A stretch of 46,940 nucleotides of DNA from Alphaproteobacteria bacterium (GTDB lineage Bacteria > Pseudomonadota > Alphaproteobacteria > UBA828): positions 1 to 46,940 of the forward strand of contig JAJDVB010000151.1 in NCBI GenBank assembly GCA_022826345.1. Direction: 5' to 3'. Both the position numbers and the translations under genes were made by a program. Of this stretch, positions 25,285-33,862 are shown piece after piece. How positions within the stretch are numbered: position 1 is the stretch's first letter; each line of letters starts with the position of its first letter. Under the pieces are notes generated by a model. The model did no database searches. It saw nothing but the letters and a program-made list of their open reading frames with translations, and was not told the DNA's origin.

Positions 25285-25830
25285 ATGCCAGGGTACGTGA
25301 TCGCCGATGTGACCGTGACCGACCCGGAGACATATGCGGACTACCGGGCGCTCACTCCGGGCTCGATCGCGGCGTTCGACGGGCGCTTCCTCGTACGCGG
25401 CGGCGAGCACGAGGTGATCGCCGGCGGCTGGCAGCCCGGCCGGCTGGTGCTGCTGGAGTTTGACAGCCCCGCGCGTGCCGCAGCCTGGTACGATTCGCCG
25501 GCCTACGTTGAAGCACGCGCGATCCGCCAGCGTGCATCGACCGGCCACATGGTCCATCTCGAAGGCGACGGCGCCGCGCAAGGTGGCGGCGGCACTTACC
25601 TGATCCTTCGGGGAGCGACCGGGGAGTCCGACATCGATCCCGCAAGCGTCGCGGCTTGCGACGGACGGGTGCTGTCGAGCGGTCGAGCGCCAACAGTCAA
25701 GGAAGGCACCTGGCCCGACGGCCGCATGACGGTGCTCGAATTCGCCGACCGCGCAGGGGCGGATGCCTGGCGCGAGTCGGGGGACGCCGGCCAGCTGGAG
25801 GGAGAGGCGGTTCTGGTCGAGGGCGCCTGA
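25285..25830 (+). CDS. Tandem DUF1330-like protein
   Basis: A 181-residue protein. The first half (MPGYVIADVTVTDPETYADYRALTP through VLLEFDSPARAAAWYDSPAYVEARAIRQRAS) is a clear DUF1330 ferredoxin-like domain. The second half (residues about 105-181, TYLILRGATGE through MTVLEFADRAGADAWRES) looks like a shortened, diverged second copy. Start at ATG 25285, eight bases after AGGAGG; an ATG six bases earlier overlaps the DUF4276 stop. DUF1330 proteins are of unknown function and frequently accompany metabolic genes. It converges with the CoA-transferase. Confidence 0.82.
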   Translation: MPGYVIADVTVTDPETYADYRALTPGSIAAFDGRFLVRGGEHEVIAGGWQPGRLVLLEFDSPARAAAWYDSPAYVEARAIRQRASTGHMVHLEGDGAAQGGGGTYLILRGATGESDIDPASVAACDGRVLSSGRAPTVKEGTWPDGRMTVLEFADRAGADAWRESGDAGQLEGEAVLVEGA

Positions 25831-25838
25831 GTCTCGGG

Positions 25839-27056
25839 TCAGGCAGGCGCGCCGACGATGCCGCGATCGTGCAGCGCGCCGATGGCACCGTCGCTGAGGC
25901 CCAGCACGTCCGCCAGAATCTCGTCGGTGTGCTGGCCAAGCTGCGGCCCAGGCTTGACGGTATCGCGCGGTGCGGCCGCGAAGTCCAGTGGCGAGCCTGG
26001 CGTAAGAACGGGCCCGATCCCCGGCTGATCGATCCGCTGGAACAGCGGATTGGAGGTCGAGCAGAAGGGGTCCTCCTCCACCATCTGGCTGTGGCTGCGG
26101 AACGGACCCCAGAGCACGCCGGCCTCGGTGAGCCGGGCGCCGACCTTCTCCAGGCTGAGCGACGCGAACCAGGGCTCGAGCGCGGCGCGAAGCTGCTCCC
26201 GCACCTTCCAGCGGTCGGCCTCGTCGGCGAGATTGACGCCGTGCTCGGCCTCAATCCGGGCGAAGGCCTCCGTGAGCCCCGCCGCCTGCCCCAACGCCTT
26301 GACGTGGCGCGGCGTCACCACCACCAGCATGACCCGGCGGCCGTCACGGGTGGCGAAGTCGCCGCCGAAGGTGCCGTACATGTCGTTGCCGATGCGCGGC
26401 CGCTCGGCGCCGTTGATCTCGACATCGCCGATGTACCCGAGCGAGCCGGTGATGTGATAGGCGACATCGGCGAGGCTGAGCAGCACCTCCTGCCCTTCGC
26501 CGGTACGGCTGCGGTGGCGCTCGGCGGCGAGCAGGCCGATGGCGGCGGTAAGCCCGCAGGTCAGGTCCCAGCCCGGCAGCACGTTGTTGACCGGCTCGTC
26601 CAGGTCCGCCGGCCCGGTCACGAAGGGCCAGCCCATGCGCGCGTTCACGGTGTAATCGACCGCGACCGTGCCGTCCGGATTGCCGATGATGCGGAGCATG
26701 ATGAGGTCCGCGCGCCTCGCGCTCAGCGTCTCGTACGAGAGCCAGTCCCCCACCTGCAGATTGGTGAGGAAGATGCCGGCCTCGGACCCTGGCGCCGCGA
26801 TGAGCGCGGCCACCAGCTCGCGCCCCTCCGCCTCGCGCAAGTTGACCGCGAAGGAGCGCTTGCCCTTGTTCATGCCGGCCCAGTAGATGCTCTCGTTCTC
26901 GGGAGTGACCGGCCAGCGCCGGTAGTCGAGGCCGCCGGCGAGCGGATCGAAGCGGATCACATCCGCGCCCATCTGGGCGAGCGTCATGCCGCCGAGGGGA
27001 GCTGCGACGAACGCCGAGCCTTCGACCACGCGCAGACCCTTGAGAATGCCGTTCAC
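25839..27056 (-). CDS. Family III CoA-transferase (CaiB/BaiF)
   Basis: A 405-residue CoA-transferase. The N-terminus LKGLRVVEGSAFVAAPLGGMTLAQMGADVIRFDP is the family's nucleotide-like CoA-binding region. PGWDLTCGLTAAIGLLAAERHRSRTGEGQ contains the aspartate expected to form the acyl-enzyme anhydride (Asp169 in formyl-CoA transferase), and GNDMYGTFGGDFATRDGR follows as usual. Members move CoA between carboxylic acids such as succinate, carnitine or aromatic acids, and often activate substrates for degradation. Acyl substrate unknown. It lies upstream of no other minus-strand partner within 8 bases, and follows the RND pump gene direction. Confidence 0.92.
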   Translation of the reverse strand: MNGILKGLRVVEGSAFVAAPLGGMTLAQMGADVIRFDPLAGGLDYRRWPVTPENESIYWAGMNKGKRSFAVNLREAEGRELVAALIAAPGSEAGIFLTNLQVGDWLSYETLSARRADLIMLRIIGNPDGTVAVDYTVNARMGWPFVTGPADLDEPVNNVLPGWDLTCGLTAAIGLLAAERHRSRTGEGQEVLLSLADVAYHITGSLGYIGDVEINGAERPRIGNDMYGTFGGDFATRDGRRVMLVVVTPRHVKALGQAAGLTEAFARIEAEHGVNLADEADRWKVREQLRAALEPWFASLSLEKVGARLTEAGVLWGPFRSHSQMVEEDPFCSTSNPLFQRIDQPGIGPVLTPGSPLDFAAAPRDTVKPGPQLGQHTDEILADVLGLSDGAIGALHDRGIVGAPA

Positions 27057-27144
27057 GCCCGCTCCTTCCCGCTTTCGTCCGCCTCGCCGGGCTACGAAGC
27101 CGGGCTGCGACTACGGCGCTGTGTAGAGGTCGCGTGAGCTGCGA

Positions 27145-30100
27145 TCAACCGTCGCTTTCGCGAAGCCTGAGAGCCGGTGACGCATCGTCCTCGACGGCCT
27201 CCTCACCCCCGGCCGGCGGACGGCCGAAGAGAGCGGCGATGTCGCCCTGGATCGCGAGCAGGCAGGGCACCAGGATCAGCACGATCAGGGTCACGCCGAG
27301 CAGGCCAAAGACGATGGTGACCGCCATGGGCTTCAGGAATTGCGCCTGAAGGCTGGTCTCGAACAGCAAGGGCGTGAGGCCGAAGATCGTCGTCACGGAG
27401 GTCAAGATGACGGCGCGCAGGCGATCCCTCGCGCCGCCCACCAGGGCCTCCATCAGCGGTTCGCCGGCATTGAGACGATCCTGGATCGCGCGCACGAGGA
27501 TGATCGAATCGTTGACCACGATGCCGCTGAGGCCGAGCAGCGCCATCATGCTCAGCACGGTGAGGTCGTAGCCCAGAACGAAATGGCCGAAGACGGCACC
27601 GACCGCGCCGAAGGGAATCACGGCCATGACGAAAATCGGCCGCGAGTAGCTGGAGAACACCCAGGCCAGGATCAGATAGATCGCAACCAGGGCGACCACG
27701 GCACCTGTCATCATGTCGCCCATGGTCGTCGCCTGCTCCTCGGCCTTGCCGCGCAGCAGCACACCGACGCCATACTTCTGCGCGATCTCCGGCAGACCTT
27801 CTATCTGGAGCGCGTCCAGGACCTCGTCGGTGTTGGTGGTTGATTCGTCGATCTCCGCCGTGACGGCGATCATGCGCTGGCCGTCTTCGCGGCGGATGCT
27901 CGCGAACCCGGTTGCTTCGTCGAAGTCGACCACTTCGGCGAGCGGCACTTCGACGCCCGCAGGACTGCGTAGATAGAAGCGCCGCAAATCGCCCTCGGTC
28001 AGTGCCTCGTGCGGCAGGCGGACGCGGATCGCGACCTCTTCGTCGCCTCGCGCGAAACGCCGCGCGATCACGCCCTCGAAGGCGGCGCGCACCTGGCGCG
28101 CGGCGCTCTCGGTGGTGAAGCCGAGGGCGCGGCCGCGCGCATTGACGGTAAGGATCGCTTCCTGCTTGCCGTAGGGGGTGTTGTCCTCGATGTCGCTCAC
28201 ACCTGGGAAACGGCCGAGCAACACGCTCACCTCGCCTGCCGCCGCCTTGAGCGCTTGCACATCGTCGCCCGCAATCCGAATGTCGATCTCGCGGCCGGGT
28301 GGCCCGGCCGCACGCTCAAGGATGGTCATGGTCTCCAGCCCCGGCAGCGGGCGCACCCGCTTGCGCCACTCTTCGATCAGCGCCTGCGTGCGGATGGTGC
28401 GCCGGTCCGATGGCTGCAGCTCGACCCGCATGGCGCCCACGTGGTCGCCGGTGCCCAGGAAGAACGTGTTGGCACGGGACGCCGGCTTGCCCACCTGGCC
28501 GAGGCTCATGACCACGAGTCCGCCGGCGCCGCCTGTGAGCGCGCGTTCGGCCTCGTCCAGCGCCCGCCCAAGCTCGTCCACCATGGCGGCCGTGGTCTCC
28601 CGCTTCGTGCCTTCGACGAACGTGACGTTGGCGAGCACCGAATCCGCTTCCGGCGAGGGGAAGAAAACGAATGAGATGCGCCCGCCTCCGATCAGCCCTA
28701 TGAACAGCAGCAACAGGCCGATGGCGATGGCGACCGTGAGGTAGCGCCAGGCGACGCAGCCCCGCACGATGCGGGCGAACAGCCCGTCGCGGAACGCCTC
28801 GAAGCGCGGGTTGAACCATCGCGCGAATCTGTTTTCCCCCCTCGGATCGGTCTTCAAACCGATCCGCAAATGGCCGGGCAACACCAGGAAGCACTCGATC
28901 AGGCTCGCAACGAGCACGGCCACGATCACCAGGGGAATGGCCCCGATGATCTCACCGATCTGGCCCGACACCATGAAGAGCGGCAGGAAGGCGGCGACGC
29001 TTGTCAGCGTTGCCGCCATCACCGGCGCCAGCATTCGTCGGGCGCCGAGTTCCGCCGCTTCGGCCGGGCCGGTGCCCGCGGCGCGTTGAGTCACGGCATG
29101 CTCGCCGACCACGATGGCGTCGTCCACGATGATGCCGATGGCCATGATGAGCGCGAACAGGCTCACCATGTTGATCGTCTGGCCGGTCAGCATCATCACG
29201 CCGAGGGTGGCGAGCAGCGAGACGGGAATGCCGACCGTGACCCAGAAGGCGACCCGCGTGCTCAGGAAGATGAACAGCACCAGCACCACCAGAGCCAGCC
29301 CGCTCGCGCCGTTGCGGAGCAACATGTTGATGCGGTCGTCGATGAGTTCGGCCGCATTGTCGTAGTGCTCGACGACCAGGGTCGGCGGCAGCGTCGGCCG
29401 CATCTCCTCGAGAAAGTCATCGAGGATGCCCGCCTGCTCCAGCGCATCGGACGTGCTCGCCCGTCGCACCTGTAGCTCGATGGCGGGGTAGCCCGCCCTG
29501 TACGCGACCGCATCCCGTTCGTTGAAGCGTTCGCTGATGGTCGCGATATCGCGGAGGTGGACCTTGGCCCCATCCTCGCGCGCGATGATCTCGACCTGGC
29601 CGATCTCCTCGGCCGATCGGGCGAGGCCCAGGCTTCGGATCTGCTTGTTGGTGCCGGCGGGGACGATGCCGGAGGGCTGGTCGGCCGAGCTCGTGCCGAT
29701 CCGCGACGCGATATCGCCCAGTGTGAGGTCGAGCTGACGCAGGCGCCCCTCCCCGACTTCGACCCAGATCTCCTCGCGCCGGCTGCCGAACAGGTCGACC
29801 TTGTCGACCCCAGCGGCAAGCAGACGCTCCCGGATGTCCTTGGCGTGGGCACGCAGCGCCGCCTCGGAGAACGGGCCAGAGACGACGATATTTCCTATGT
29901 TCTCATAGAAGTAGAGGCGGTTGACGACCGGCTTCTCGGAGTCCTCCGGTAGCGTCTCGACTCGGTCCACGGCGTTCTCGACATTAGCCAGCGCCGTATC
30001 GAGATTTGTCCCCGGCTCGAACTCCACGACGACCGAGCCGATGCCTTCCACGGACTGCGCGAAGACGCGCTTGACCCCGTCGAGGAAGCGGACTTCCGGC

Positions 30101-30318
30101 TCGATGGCCGCGACGATGTTGGTATCCACGTCCTCGGCGCTGGCGCCGGGCCAGGTCACGCTGACCGAGACCCATTCGACAGCGAAGGTGGGGAAAAACT
30201 GCGTGTTCATGCGCGCGAGCCCGAGCGCGCCGAACAGGACCATCAGCACCATCACCAGATTGGCGGCCGTACGGTGGCGCGTAAACAGCGCGATCAGACC
30301 GCGACCGGTCTGGCTCAT
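27145..30318 (-). CDS. RND efflux transporter, inner-membrane pump
   Basis: A 1,057-residue AcrB/MexB-superfamily pump. There is one N-terminal transmembrane helix (NLVMVLMVLFGALGLARM), two large periplasmic loops, and two bundles of transmembrane helices. The proton-relay Asp-Asp pair is in MAIGIIVDDAIVVGEHAV; in the second half the matching helix reads GLSGIVVNDSIILVRAI, with Asn-Asp where AcrB has a lysine. The start overlaps the adaptor stop (ATGA), so the pair is one operon with the adaptor first. No outer-membrane TolC-like gene is adjacent, so a shared channel is expected. Drug, solvent or metabolite export is possible. Confidence 0.95.
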   Translation of the reverse strand: MSQTGRGLIALFTRHRTAANLVMVLMVLFGALGLARMNTQFFPTFAVEWVSVSVTWPGASAEDVDTNIVAAIEPEVRFLDGVKRVFAQSVEGIGSVVVEFEPGTNLDTALANVENAVDRVETLPEDSEKPVVNRLYFYENIGNIVVSGPFSEAALRAHAKDIRERLLAAGVDKVDLFGSRREEIWVEVGEGRLRQLDLTLGDIASRIGTSSADQPSGIVPAGTNKQIRSLGLARSAEEIGQVEIIAREDGAKVHLRDIATISERFNERDAVAYRAGYPAIELQVRRASTSDALEQAGILDDFLEEMRPTLPPTLVVEHYDNAAELIDDRINMLLRNGASGLALVVLVLFIFLSTRVAFWVTVGIPVSLLATLGVMMLTGQTINMVSLFALIMAIGIIVDDAIVVGEHAVTQRAAGTGPAEAAELGARRMLAPVMAATLTSVAAFLPLFMVSGQIGEIIGAIPLVIVAVLVASLIECFLVLPGHLRIGLKTDPRGENRFARWFNPRFEAFRDGLFARIVRGCVAWRYLTVAIAIGLLLLFIGLIGGGRISFVFFPSPEADSVLANVTFVEGTKRETTAAMVDELGRALDEAERALTGGAGGLVVMSLGQVGKPASRANTFFLGTGDHVGAMRVELQPSDRRTIRTQALIEEWRKRVRPLPGLETMTILERAAGPPGREIDIRIAGDDVQALKAAAGEVSVLLGRFPGVSDIEDNTPYGKQEAILTVNARGRALGFTTESAARQVRAAFEGVIARRFARGDEEVAIRVRLPHEALTEGDLRRFYLRSPAGVEVPLAEVVDFDEATGFASIRREDGQRMIAVTAEIDESTTNTDEVLDALQIEGLPEIAQKYGVGVLLRGKAEEQATTMGDMMTGAVVALVAIYLILAWVFSSYSRPIFVMAVIPFGAVGAVFGHFVLGYDLTVLSMMALLGLSGIVVNDSIILVRAIQDRLNAGEPLMEALVGGARDRLRAVILTSVTTIFGLTPLLFETSLQAQFLKPMAVTIVFGLLGVTLIVLILVPCLLAIQGDIAALFGRPPAGGEEAVEDDASPALRLRESDG

Positions 30319-31568
30319 CGCACCTCGACTTTGACGCCGGGCCCGATCTCGGGGAAGCGCGTCGTCGCGACGCTCTCGCCCTCGGTGATCCCGCCGGATA
30401 CTACGACGTCGTTGCCGACGCGCGCGAGCAGCGCCACCGGCCGGGGCTCGAGCCGGCCGTCCACGACCGCGTAGACCGTATCGCCGCCGACCAGCGCCGT
30501 CTCCGGCAACTGCGTGGCCCCCCGGTACACGCGGTCGGGTATACGAACCTCCACGAAGGAGCCGGGGCGAAGAGGCACCGCCGCCGCGTCATCCTCGATC
30601 CGCGCGTAGACGCGAACCCCGCCGCTCGCCGCGTCGACCTCGCCGTCGGCTCGCTGGATCACCGCGCGGAAGGGGAAGTTGCGGTCGCCCGCGCGCCACG
30701 TCACCTCCACCGGGCGCCCGCGAAGACCGGCTGCGGAGGAGACGAGCCGCCCGTAGTCCGCGTCGCTCAGATGAATTTGGATATCCAGTTGAGCCTGATC
30801 CAGCAAGCGCACCACGCGGTCGTTCACGCCGAGCCGCTTGCCGAGCGCCGCGGAGACCGAGGTCAGATACCCGTCGAAGGGCGCGACCAGCCGCGTGCTC
30901 GCCAGGTCACGCTCCGCCCGCTCCAGGGCAACGGTAGTGCGCGCAATCACCGCCTCCTGCCGCGCGATCCGCGCGCGCACGCCCGAAATCCGACGTTCCG
31001 TCGCCGCCAACGCCCGCACCTGCTCGCTCCGGCGCACCAGGGCATCGTCGACTGTCTTCTGTGCCGCGGTGCCTTTGGCGAGCAGTGCCTCCCGCCGTTC
31101 CAGCTCGCGCTCCGCCAACGCCAGTTGGGTACGATCTGCTGTGAGCCCCACCTCTTCCGCTCCCAGCTCCGCCCTGGTCTCCGAAAGCTGCGCCCGCGCC
31201 TCCGCCAGCGCGGCCTCGGCCTCCGTCACCGTAGCGCGATATTCGAAGGGGTCGATCTCCACCAGAAGCTCGCCGGCCCGCACCGTGCCGCCGTTCACGA
31301 AGTTCCGGCCCACGGCCACCACCGGACCCGCAACCAGCGCCCGCAGCTCCACATCGCGATGCGCCACCACTTCGCCGTAGGCCCCGATGGAAGGTTGCAC
31401 GTCGGCGATGCGCACGGTCTCGGCGGCAATCGGCCGCGCGCGTTCCGCCGGGCCCGTGCGCTCGATTTCGGGCCGCGTCGCCTGCAGGTAGCCGACCGCC
31501 AACACCGCGCACACCAGCGTCAGCAGCGGCAGCACGACCTTCAGCGTGCGAAAGCGGCGCTTGGCCAA
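30315..31568 (-). CDS. RND efflux periplasmic adaptor (membrane fusion protein)
   Basis: A 417-residue HlyD/AcrA-type adaptor. An N-terminal membrane anchor (VVLPLLTLVCAVLAVGYL, no proper lipobox) precedes a lipoyl half (VAHRDVELRALVAGPVVAVGRNFVNGGTVRAGELLVEID), an alpha-helical hairpin rich in Ala, Arg and Glu (about residues 105-210), the second lipoyl half, and beta-barrel and membrane-proximal domains. It connects the RND pump encoded just downstream to an outer-membrane channel. The promoter should lie in the 100-base region shared with the divergent deacetylase gene. Confidence 0.94.
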   Translation of the reverse strand: MAKRRFRTLKVVLPLLTLVCAVLAVGYLQATRPEIERTGPAERARPIAAETVRIADVQPSIGAYGEVVAHRDVELRALVAGPVVAVGRNFVNGGTVRAGELLVEIDPFEYRATVTEAEAALAEARAQLSETRAELGAEEVGLTADRTQLALAERELERREALLAKGTAAQKTVDDALVRRSEQVRALAATERRISGVRARIARQEAVIARTTVALERAERDLASTRLVAPFDGYLTSVSAALGKRLGVNDRVVRLLDQAQLDIQIHLSDADYGRLVSSAAGLRGRPVEVTWRAGDRNFPFRAVIQRADGEVDAASGGVRVYARIEDDAAAVPLRPGSFVEVRIPDRVYRGATQLPETALVGGDTVYAVVDGRLEPRPVALLARVGNDVVVSGGITEGESVATTRFPEIGPGVKVEVR

Positions 31569-31668
31569 CTGCGGCCTCCCCTCACTCCCCTACACGCTAA
31601 CCCGTGGTGGGCGGCCTTGTGCCGCCGCCATGCTGCGGCAACAATCGCGCCCCGACGAATGAACGGTG

Positions 31669-32841
31669 ATGCGAATGTCCGGCACCCATTACGAGCCCAT
31701 CGAAATGATCGAGCGGCTCGTGTCTTTCGACACGACCAGTCGCGAGTCGAACCTCGCGTTGATTCACTTCGTGCGCGACTATCTCGCCTCACACGGCGTT
31801 GATTCTACACTTATTCACGACGAAACGGGAAACAAGGCGAATCTTTACGCCACGGTCGGCCCGAGCGATGTGCCGGGAGTTGCGCTTTCGGGCCACACCG
31901 ACGTGGTGCCGGTGGACGGCCAGCCCTGGGACACGGACCCCTTCAGCGTCGTCGAGAAAGACGGGCGCCTCTACGGGCGCGGTACCTCGGACATGAAGAG
32001 TTTCAGCGCCATTGCGCTCGCCCTCGTACCGGAGTTCATCGCCCGCCCGCTCAAGACTCCCATTCATTTCGCGCTCTCCTTCGACGAGGAGGTCGGCTGC
32101 CTCGGGGCGCCGCTGATGATCGACCGGCTCGGCTCCGATCTCGGCGTCAAGCCGCACATCGTGATCGTGGGCGAGCCTACCAACATGGCGGTGGTGAATG
32201 CCCACAAGGGTGTCTACAGCTTCGAGACCCGCGTGCGCGGGCTGGAGGTCCATTCCAGCGCCACCCATCTCGGCGTGAACGCGGTGCAATACGCCGCGAC
32301 GTTGGTCCACTTCCTGACCGAAATCGCCGACGAGATGGCCGTGCGTGCCGAGCCCGAGAGCGGCTTCGACCCGCCGTACACGACGGTTCATGTCGGCACG
32401 ATCCGGGGCGGAACGGCCCAGAATATCGTGCCGCTCGACTGCAAGTTCACGTGGGAATACCGGCTGTTGCCGGGGGCGGACCCCCACGAGATTCGCAACC
32501 GCTTCGAGCAGTTCGCCGAGGAGGCCGTGCTGCCGCGCATGCACGCGGTCGATCCCGCGACCGGAATCTCCACGAAGGCCCGCGCCGTCGTGCCGGGCCT
32601 GGTGCCGGAGGACGGCTCGCCGGCGGAGGCGATCGTCATGGCGCTGGCGCGCACCAACCACACCGAGGTGGTGGCCTACGGCACCGAGGCCGGGCAGTTC
32701 CAGGAAGCCGGGATTCCCACCGTGATCTGCGGGCCAGGCAGCATTCGCCAGGCGCATCAGCCCAACGAGTACATCGAGTTGAGCGAGGTCCGCGCCTGCG
32801 AGGCCTTCATGCGCCGCCTGCTCGACGAGGTGTGCGGTTAA
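31669..32841 (+). CDS. M20-family deacetylase, acetylornithine deacetylase (ArgE) type
   Basis: A 390-residue zinc peptidase-like enzyme. Metal ligands and catalytic residues are visible: LSGHTDVVPVDG (His), GRGTSDMKSF (bridging Asp), FDEEVGCLG (catalytic and ligand Glu), VGEPT and the final IRQAHQPNEYIE histidine. The dimerisation domain contains VRGLEVHSS. It matches ArgE, which removes acetyl from N2-acetylornithine, though related enzymes act on other N-acyl amino acids. Start is ATG 31669 or ATG 31675; both are near a weak ribosome-binding site. It is the last metabolic gene before the mobile region. Confidence 0.9.
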   Translation: MRMSGTHYEPIEMIERLVSFDTTSRESNLALIHFVRDYLASHGVDSTLIHDETGNKANLYATVGPSDVPGVALSGHTDVVPVDGQPWDTDPFSVVEKDGRLYGRGTSDMKSFSAIALALVPEFIARPLKTPIHFALSFDEEVGCLGAPLMIDRLGSDLGVKPHIVIVGEPTNMAVVNAHKGVYSFETRVRGLEVHSSATHLGVNAVQYAATLVHFLTEIADEMAVRAEPESGFDPPYTTVHVGTIRGGTAQNIVPLDCKFTWEYRLLPGADPHEIRNRFEQFAEEAVLPRMHAVDPATGISTKARAVVPGLVPEDGSPAEAIVMALARTNHTEVVAYGTEAGQFQEAGIPTVICGPGSIRQAHQPNEYIELSEVRACEAFMRRLLDEVCG

Positions 32842-33063
32842 GTTAGCGATTGTTAGGCAAACGTGCCGTAACGTAGGGTTGCGAGTTCCTCCTGTATATT
32901 TGTTATGCTACAGTACTTTAGAGTCGTTGTCAAGGATGGATGGAGGTGGTTCGTACGACATAGAATGCGCTATTGTGTCATTGAGGAGTTGCATCCGGGG
33001 ATGTGGCGATGGAAGCTGGAAGTAACATCTATACATTTCCGATGGAGGAGTAGGTGGTCTTTG

Positions 33064-33074
33064 TAGGTGACCTA
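33064..33074. repeat. Palindrome TAGGTGACCTA
   Basis: TAGGT-G-ACCTA, an 11-base palindrome overlapping the second unit of a 13-base-spaced direct repeat. It is a candidate binding site for the ribbon-helix-helix proteins encoded next to it, which as dimers bind short repeats of this size. Confidence 0.45.
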
Positions 33075-33100
33075 TAAGTGATACGAGTTGTCCGGTCGTG

Positions 33101-33120
33101 AGGATTTCCTTGGGAATCCT
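33101..33120. repeat. 20-base inverted repeat upstream of the mobilisation operon
   Basis: Arms AGGATTTCC and GGGAATCCT pair over nine positions with one G-T wobble and a TT centre, about 60 bases before the first RHH start. Similar hairpins flank nic sites in oriTs, but it could also be a transcription terminator-like or operator element. It lacks a downstream T-run. Confidence 0.5.
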
Positions 33121-33182
33121 ATGATCCTAGCTTCCCTTAATCGATCTTGTGTGTCACAGTCGATGCGGGCTTTCCGAGACGG

Positions 33183-33554
33183 ATGGCGACCATGAGGGAG
33201 GATGCCAGCGGGCGGCGCCAGCGCGCGGTGATGGCGACCGATGCGGAGTGGGAACGGATCGGCCGGGCGGCTGCGGCGAGCGGCATGGACATCTCGCGCT
33301 ACGTGATCCATCGCGCGCTGAACCGGGACCCTCTGCCGCCGGAGGTCCTGCGCCGGGCGGTCCGTGAGATGCTGGTGCTGTCCATGTTGGAGGAAAGGCG
33401 GCTGCGCGGGGCAGGCGCCGGCGAGGCCTGGGAGGACGCCTGCGACGCGGTGGACGAATGGATCGAGCGCGAGGGCATGCTCGACCGGCTCACCGATCCA
33501 GGTGCTGCAAACCGCTGGAAGGCGGCGAGGCCGGCCGGGGAGGGCGGGTCGTGA
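33183..33554 (+). CDS. Ribbon-helix-helix mobilisation protein 1
   Basis: A 123-residue protein. Residues about 12-46 (RQRAVMATDAEWERIGRAAA, then SGMDISRYVIHRAL) show the strand-helix-helix pattern of small RHH or MobC-like relaxosome proteins: a basic strand, then two helices joined by a turn before SRY. The C-terminal part is acidic and helical. It starts a coupled series of genes leading to the relaxase; its stop overlaps the next start (GTGA). Expected role: binding oriT and autoregulating the operon, as TrwA does in R388. The family-level call is by pattern, not by search. Confidence 0.75.
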   Translation: MATMREDASGRRQRAVMATDAEWERIGRAAAASGMDISRYVIHRALNRDPLPPEVLRRAVREMLVLSMLEERRLRGAGAGEAWEDACDAVDEWIEREGMLDRLTDPGAANRWKAARPAGEGGS

Positions 33555-33862
33555 CTGAGGAGGCGGGACGGCCGCTCAGGCGTCAGCGGAGCCTGCACTG
33601 CAAGCCGGCGGAACAGGCCATGATCCGGGAGCGCGCGGCAGCGGCGGAGAAGACCGTGTCGCGCTACATACTGGAGCTCGCGCTCGCCGACGATCCGGAC
33701 CGTCATCCCCTGGTGCTCACGGAAGAGGAGCAGGTGGAGCAGCGAGACGGGGTGCGGGAGTTGCAGGCATTCGTTCGGGCTCTGCGGCGCGAGCTTCCGG
33801 GGGGCAGCGGGCTCAGCCTGCTGAGCGCGATCTCCGTCCTTGCGCGGGAGCGCGCACCGTGA
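33551..33862 (+). CDS. Ribbon-helix-helix mobilisation protein 2
   Basis: A 103-residue protein starting at a GTG that overlaps the previous stop codon. Its N-terminus (RRQRSLHCKPAEQAMIRERAAAAEKTVSRYILELAL) repeats the pattern of its neighbours: basic strand, helix, then a second helix starting at SRY. It is clearly paralogous to the genes on either side. Its stop in turn overlaps the next GTG. Likely DNA-binding within the relaxosome. Confidence 0.72.
   Translation: MTEEAGRPLRRQRSLHCKPAEQAMIRERAAAAEKTVSRYILELALADDPDRHPLVLTEEEQVEQRDGVRELQAFVRALRRELPGGSGLSLLSAISVLARERAP

Larger units (their letters stand above)
32842..33182. other. AT-rich non-coding region, candidate oriT/control region of a mobile element
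   Basis: About 340 bases without a convincing gene and with visibly lower GC than either side. It contains CTGTA/TACAG inverted arms (32892-32913), a 13-base-spaced direct repeat GTAGGTGnnCT (around 33051-33073), the palindrome TAGGTGACCTA (33064-33074) and a near-perfect 20-base inverted repeat (33101-33120). It directly precedes the ribbon-helix-helix genes. In MobF systems such as R388, oriT sits immediately beside the RHH accessory gene, so this is the best place for it. It also marks the junction between chromosomal and mobile DNA. No nic sequence was identified with confidence. Confidence 0.5.
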
